DNA of 64,000 bases from Dama dama (taxonomy: Eukaryota > Chordata > Mammalia > Artiodactyla > Cervidae). The notes under the pieces were generated by a model. The model did no database searches. It saw nothing but the letters and a program-made list of their open reading frames with translations, and was not told where the DNA came from. The stretch lies in NCBI RefSeq assembly GCF_033118175.1, contig NC_083714.1, positions 9,486,001 to 9,550,000 of the forward strand, written 5' to 3'. Positions 58,595 through 64,000 of this stretch are shown here, one piece after another (within the stretch, counting starts at the first letter, position 1; each line of letters opens with the position of its first letter). Position numbers and translations under genes: made by a program.

Positions 58595-61239
58595 CACTGA
58601 CTTTTGAAAAAAAAAAAAAAACAGTTCAAACAAACAATACAGAGAACTCCAACCCCAGCTTACCCTGAACTCCAGACTCCTAATTATCTTGTGGACTCAT
58701 ATTCCCTCCTTACCTGCTCCCCCGCACCACTCTCTCCTCCAAAATACAAGAAAACTTACTGGTCCTTCCAACAGAGAGATTTGGCAGTAGGGCCAAATGT
58801 ACTTACTTTCATATGTGCACTTGTTGATTGGGCTGGCATTTATTGCCCATCTCCATTGTTGCAAACACTGTGTTCTTAGCTACAGATGAAGATCATATTT
58901 CTCCTACCTTAATGAGGTTCCAGTTGAGTGAATCCTTCATACTGATCACTTAGTTGATAGCTTCAAATATCTAGTGAAGAACTTTGCCTTACTTGAGGTC
59001 AATTTGGGAGTTTTTTTAGGGCACTAAGAGCCTACAGAGGACCTGAATCTCAGGGGGTGGTCCTCTGTAAAACTGGGGACTCAGTGAGACACAAAGAATG
59101 CATGTCAATCCACACTAGATTTTCATTCTTAAAGGAGGAGGTTGAGTAGCGGAGTGAAGAATGTCTGGAAGGGCATTCGGGCAGTAGCCATTCTTGAACT
59201 TTATGAGGCTGAGCCTCATAAGGCAAACAGGCCTCCAAGGCACACCTCTTGGGTGAAACAGAGTGGAATCACAGGAAAGGCAATTAGTTTTCCCAATAAA
59301 AATTAAGCTGGCCTGCCCCCTGAAGGGAGTTGAAACAAACATGTGGCTCCAAGAAACCTTCCAAAGACCATCATAAAGCCCCTACCTTCATCCAGGAGTA
59401 GATGTTAATGCCAGGGGATGATGTCTTTTATCTTAGATTTGGTTCTCAGGTGGTTAGGAAGATAGCAGATGGGGATGTCAGAGAGACAGTGCACCCCTGC
59501 CCCTGGCCCCACTCCAAGGGAGAGTAAAGGGAAGCAAAGCTACTGTTTTGTAGCTACAGTCCTAACTAGTTTTCTCTTGGTTGAAGGATAACATCAAACA
59601 TGGTACCAGTGAAGCCTGGAAGATATAGTCATTAGTTTTTACCCTTTCTCTCTCCCTTGAATCCTTTACTCTGAAAATGAATCTATCACTGGGATATTAG
59701 AAAGAGAGAAATACTTAAGTAGCAGATAGACATGAATGAGATGAATTTCCATAGCTCATAGCTCTACTCTGTTAGGTGGCCTTGTGTGAAGAGGGTTCAT
59801 ACACCTGGAATTTGAAATTCTAAGAGATGGGGCAAGAAAGGTTAACTCCAAAATTAATGGAGTATATTTCAAAGAAGGATAATGATATATTAGTGAGAAA
59901 TCACATTATGTTCTTCCATAAAGGACCAACCTGAAGCTTAGGCTAATCAAATGGTGATAACAGGTAATGTTTCCATTAGGGAAAGGGTAGGAGAAGTATA
60001 AGACTAAGGGCTTCACAGATAAGTTCACAAAGAGAAGGACACCCTGAGTTTGTAGAATTTAGATCATGGCAGCACCATTTACACCTGTACTATCCTAACT
60101 GTTGGCAAGATTTGTGCTATTCTCTTTCTGTTGGGACTTTGGACATCTAAACAGATTAACATGGCAGAGGTTGGGGACTGAATGGTCTCACAGGGAGTTT
60201 CCTCAGCTACAGATTCTCTTTGGTCTTGAATTTCCTGTAGTCAACTTGTCAGCAGTTTCAGAAGTGAGTCTCTGAAGCTAATAAATTATGACACATTTTG
60301 GACCCTCCCTTTCTATTCCATTCTTTTCCTTAATAGCTTCAAACTAATTTCAAAAGAAAGCAGGGGAGGAGTTACACTTACAGCCTGGACTTTGCCCTAT
60401 TAGACCTTCAGTGTAATCTGATGTTGTCTGGTGAGCAGATGAAGACAAAATGGCCCAGGAAGGCCCTGCTAGCTCTCTTATGCCAGGATCTAGAATTATA
60501 AGACATTGTGATCCGTTGACCCAGTTGCCTTATGGGAAATCCCATGAGAGATTAGTTCTCTAGAAGAGCCAATTTTTTCTTTCTTTGTGTGGGGATAGCA
60601 GTAAATGCAGTCAATATAGCAAATGTGTTGCTGTGACCAAAGGTCCCAAGCATTCTTGCCCTCTTGATAGTCCAGGCTGTCTTTATAACAATGTTTCTCA
60701 CTGCCTGAAGTAGTTAAGGATTAGTGTTAAATTGACGACTGATAAAACAGATCAGTCAACAAGGCAGTGTTAGAAAGTGTAAGGGGAGGGAGGCAGATAA
60801 GAACTCATGACTTCTGTAGGTTGATAATTTGAAGAGGAGCTTAAAGTCAGAAAGATGCTCAATTGTCAGTTTCCTTTGTCATGACTGCCCTTCATTTTGG
60901 CTTATTTTTTAAAACATAAGGTCTTTCTATACTAGTGTCCAAATAACACAGTTGTAACACCCATTGACCTGTTAAATACATTACCTCTGAAATTTGTAGA
61001 AAATGCAGGTTTTTTCAAAAATTTAAAAGCAACTCTCCCTGCCCCCCCAACCACTCCTATCCCAAATGAGTATTATGGTGTAATAAATGTTTCAGCTGAA
61101 AGTAAAGTTACTCTGACTGAAATGTGCATATTGTGTGTATGTGAGGGGATTGGGGAAGGTGACTGCCTGTTCTATGACTCCTTGAAGCTGACTTTAAAAA
61201 TTCCTTGCCCAGTAAATAAGACATTAAACTGAAAAATAA
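58595..61239. other. Intergenic, no supported feature
   Basis: I looked for glycine-receptor (GLRA4) exons, expected to the right of MORF4L2, and found none. Confidence 0.45.
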
Positions 61240-61345
61240 GGTTTTGGTTTTGGCCCTGTTACTAACTCATTAACAGACTTGGGCAAGTCACTTGGCCTCT
61301 CTGAGCTTCATTGCCTCATCTCTTGCATGACTGCATAGTTATTTT
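61240..61345 (+). mobile_element. MIR element fragment
   Basis: GACTTGGGCAAGTCACTTGG and CTCTGAGCTTCATTGCCTC core blocks. Confidence 0.8.
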
Positions 61346-63351
61346 ACCTAAAAGCTTTGCTTTAAGGATGACATGCCACTTAAGTGTTTCGCAAAGGAAA
61401 AGATTGCAAGGATGCTTTTTACCTTGATCGTATAGTCCCTCGTGACACAACCCCTGCAAAGTAAGTATAGTTGGTGGAAACTAATGTTGCACTTGAGTGA
61501 TTGAAAATTTTAAACATTTAAAAAATTTTTTTAAATTTAAGTGCTCACTACTTTAAAAATTATCTAGCAAACACCTTCTGTGAGCTTGGTATAAGGCATT
61601 GAAAAATACATTGTAACCCTTGACTTCAAACTCATATAATCATGAGGGAAACAGACCAAAAAAAAATCCACTATGTAATCTTCCAAGTACACATAGAGCT
61701 ATATACAATGCATTATTGGAGAACCCAAATCTGGGTGTTGGGGTAACATGGGTTTGAGAAGGTTTCACAGAAAATATGATATCTGGTTAGAGTGTTGGCA
61801 GATGAGTAGGGCTACCTCGGATGGAAGAGGTCAGAGTAGGGCATTTAAAGGCTAGGGAACAGCATATACAAAGGCACAGAACATTAGACAGGATGAGTTA
61901 TTGGGTTCAGGGATCTGTGGGTGAATCAGCTTGTTCAAATGCAGCATGCATTTAGGGGAGCAAGCAGAATAATGTGGAAAGAGGCTGGAGGCACTGGCAG
62001 GGACTGCAGCAGAAAATCTCTTGGAAGTCAATTTAAGGAATGTGGTCTCTTTTGTGAAGATAATAGGGAGCTATTGAAGAATGAAGAGCAAGAAAGTGTT
62101 TCTCAAAGATTTCTGGTTTAGAAAGGTCAAATGGACAGTAGTGTGAAAAGTATAGGAAATCATAATAGAATCAAAAACTGAGCCAATGAGACCAGGGAGG
62201 TTGGAGAAAGAGGGACAGATTTCAGAAATATTTGAAAGGTGGACTCAGCAGTACTTGATTGATTTGATCTGAGGGTTGTGGAATAAGTTGTCAAGGCTCA
62301 CTCCCAAGTTTCTGGCTTAGGTGACTGGGTAGGCAAGTGCCACTCACAAAGATTGGGAAGAATGGAGGAGGAAATTTGAAGGAGATTGTGAATTGCTTGG
62401 CTCTTGACTTACTGAGTTTGAGGTCCTTATGGGCACCCAGCTCAGAATGTTCAACAGAAAATTGGAAAATAGGACTAAAGCTGTGGAGATTCGGAGAACA
62501 GAAGGTAGAAATTTGAGAATCATCAGCATTTAAGTTATCACAACCTGGAAATAGTTGAGAACAGCCAAGCAGTAGGTGTGCAATGAGGAGGGGTTGAAAG
62601 CCAAAGATGAAATATTAGAGAATGAGAACAGCAAGAAGTAATTACTGGAGGGCCAACAGATGAAACAGGAAAATGAAAGCCAAGGGAGAAGAGAATTTCA
62701 AAGAAGGTGTGACAGCTCTGTTAGATGTTACAGGAAGTTATGAAAGATTAGGATAGAGAAGTGTTGACTTGAGATGGCAAATAGGGAGGTGGTGTGAGGA
62801 ACCTGAGGTAGAGTGAGGGGGGAGAAGGCAGAGACTAGATTGCAGTGTGTTGAGGAGTAATGGTAGTTGTGATGTGTGCAAACATCTAATAATGACATCC
62901 CTTTAGTAAACTTGATGATGAATGGAAGGAGGGCAATAAATTAATAGCTAGAGACAACTTCAGGGTCAAATGGAGGGTAGCTTTTACTTTTATTTTTAAT
63001 TTTGAAAGAGAGAGACATTCCCTCTCTGCCCTCTCCCTCTCTCCCTTCCATCTTACTCCTCCTCCCCTTCTCCTTCTCTCTCTCTCTCTGAAAAACCTAA
63101 GATTCAGAGAGATCCAGTCATTTGCCATGGTTACATGTTTTATAAGCATTGTATATGCCAGCAGGAAGAACCCAGTGACAGTGGAGATGCTGAAAATATA
63201 AGAGATGTGATTTTCAGTTCACCTTTTTTGTGAGTGTGGACTCAACAAGATGAGATATGCAAAAATGGCAATCTGAAGTTCCAACTAGGTCCCTGTACTG
63301 AAAATTTGATAAACTATGATATGACCAGACTATGACTGGTCAAGTCATATA
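61346..63351. other. Intergenic, purine-rich stretches
   Basis: 61900-62850 is markedly A/G-rich. 63025-63092 is a CT-rich simple repeat on the + strand. No gene recognised. Confidence 0.5.
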
Positions 63352-63550
63352 ATAGCTAATCTTCATTGAGCAGTTACTATGTGTGAAGTACTGAGTAAGT
63401 GCACTTTACCTACATTAACACATTTAATTGCCACAACAACCCTATGAGGTAGGTATTGTTATCATGTTCATTGAACAGATGTGAATATTTGAATCAGAGA
63501 AAGATTCAATGATTTTCTCAAGGCCACATAGTTGTTGTGTGCTGGATATT
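63352..63550 (+). mobile_element. MIR element
   Basis: TAATCTTCATTGAGCAGTTA, CTATGAGGTAGGTATTG and CTCAAGGCCACATAG blocks. Confidence 0.8.
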
Positions 63551-63598
63551 TTAGAGCCTTCAAATGACTCCTTAGAGGAGGAAACTGATTCCTAGGGT

Positions 63599-63796
63599 GG
63601 TGGTTTAGTCGCTAGGTCATGTCTGACTCTTGCGACCCCATGGACTGTAGCCTGCCAGGCTCCTCTGTCCTTGGGATTCTCCAGGCAAGTATGCTGGAAT
63701 GGGTTGCCATTTCCTTCTCCAGGGGATCTTCACAACCCAGGGACTGAACCCGGGTCTCCTGCATTGCAGGCAGATGCTCTACAGAGTTACGAGGGA
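63599..63796 (-). mobile_element. Bov-tA-type SINE
   Basis: GGTTTAGTCGCTAGGTCATG to CAGATGCTCTACAGAGTTA, - orientation. Confidence 0.9.
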
Positions 63797-64000
63797 TGCC
63801 AAGGGAGATGAAGTCATTTGTCCCAAGAACTCATATTTAGTGAGTTGTAATTCAAGCCCCGGCTCTGTCTGGTACCAAAACCATGCTCTTAATCACTACA
63901 CTGTCATGAATGGAAGCTATGAAAATAGAGACTATGTGTACATTTTTCTAGATCCATCTCTGTAAGGCAACATGTTCCCTGAACTTAATAGTAAAAATTG

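Noticed and set aside
56238..64000. Possible GLRA4 or PLP1 exons, expected to the right of MORF4L2
   Set aside because: No open frame shows pore-helix, Cys-loop or proteolipid motifs; the genes probably lie outside the window.
1..64000. CRISPR arrays, bacterial operons, insertion sequences or phage-type systems
   Set aside because: The window is mammalian; regular short spaced repeats and bacterial gene organisation are absent.

Overview
The window is mammalian nuclear DNA from a bovid, almost certainly the X chromosome in the interval matching human Xq22.2. Two things show this. The repeats include many Bov-tA/Bov-A SINEs, BovB LINEs and a ruminant L1, a combination found in bovids. The two recognisable protein-coding genes are TCEAL1 (+ strand, coding exon at 8.2-8.7 kb) and MORF4L2 (- strand, coding exon at 39.5-40.3 kb), which are neighbours in this order and orientation on human Xq22. 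Species level (cattle, bison, buffalo, sheep or goat) cannot be settled from the sequence alone.

Layout. 0-7.1 kb: SINEs, BovB and old L1 fragments, an LTR remnant, and copy A of duplicated block 1 (2.5-3.06 kb). 7.1-9.25 kb: the TCEAL1 gene, with a CpG-rich promoter, candidate non-coding exons, a single coding exon and a 3' UTR that runs into an old L1 tail. 11.15-12.24 kb: copy A of duplicated block 2. 12.97-14.84 kb: a 5'-inverted (twin-primed) ruminant L1 with target-site duplications. 14.85-15.51 kb: a large imperfect palindrome. 16.15-18.22 kb: a 5'-truncated BovB with target-site duplications. 18-25.5 kb: further SINEs, LTR-like and LINE remnants. 25.5-26.04 kb: copy B of block 1. 31.9-32.6 kb: a GC-rich, promoter-like island with no recognisable gene. 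33.49-34.57 kb: copy B of block 2. 38.8-50.3 kb: MORF4L2 on the - strand, with a terminal exon carrying all coding sequence, a roughly 10 kb intron region and a CpG-rich CCAAT-box promoter at 49.8-50.6 kb. 50.6-64 kb: intergenic DNA with SINEs, MIR, L2 and simple repeats. I saw no GLRA4 or PLP1 exon, although these would be expected further right.

The most interesting signal is a collinear duplication. Block 1, GC island, block 2 occurs once around TCEAL1 (2.5, 7.2-8.1, 11.2 kb) and again at 25.5, 31.9-32.6 and 33.5 kb. The two block pairs are nearly identical in their cores but fade into divergent flanks, as expected from gene conversion on an older tandem duplication. Both GC islands carry a related promoter-type motif starting AAAATGGTGG; in the TCEAL1 copy it runs into a consensus splice donor. 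The 32 kb island therefore looks like an orphan promoter of a lost or non-coding TCEAL/BEX-type gene.

Both real genes encode small nuclear regulators: TCEAL1 is a TFIIS-like transcription modulator, and MORF4L2 is an MRG-domain chromatin protein. They are transcribed convergently. No bacterial-type features (operons, CRISPR, insertion sequences) are present.
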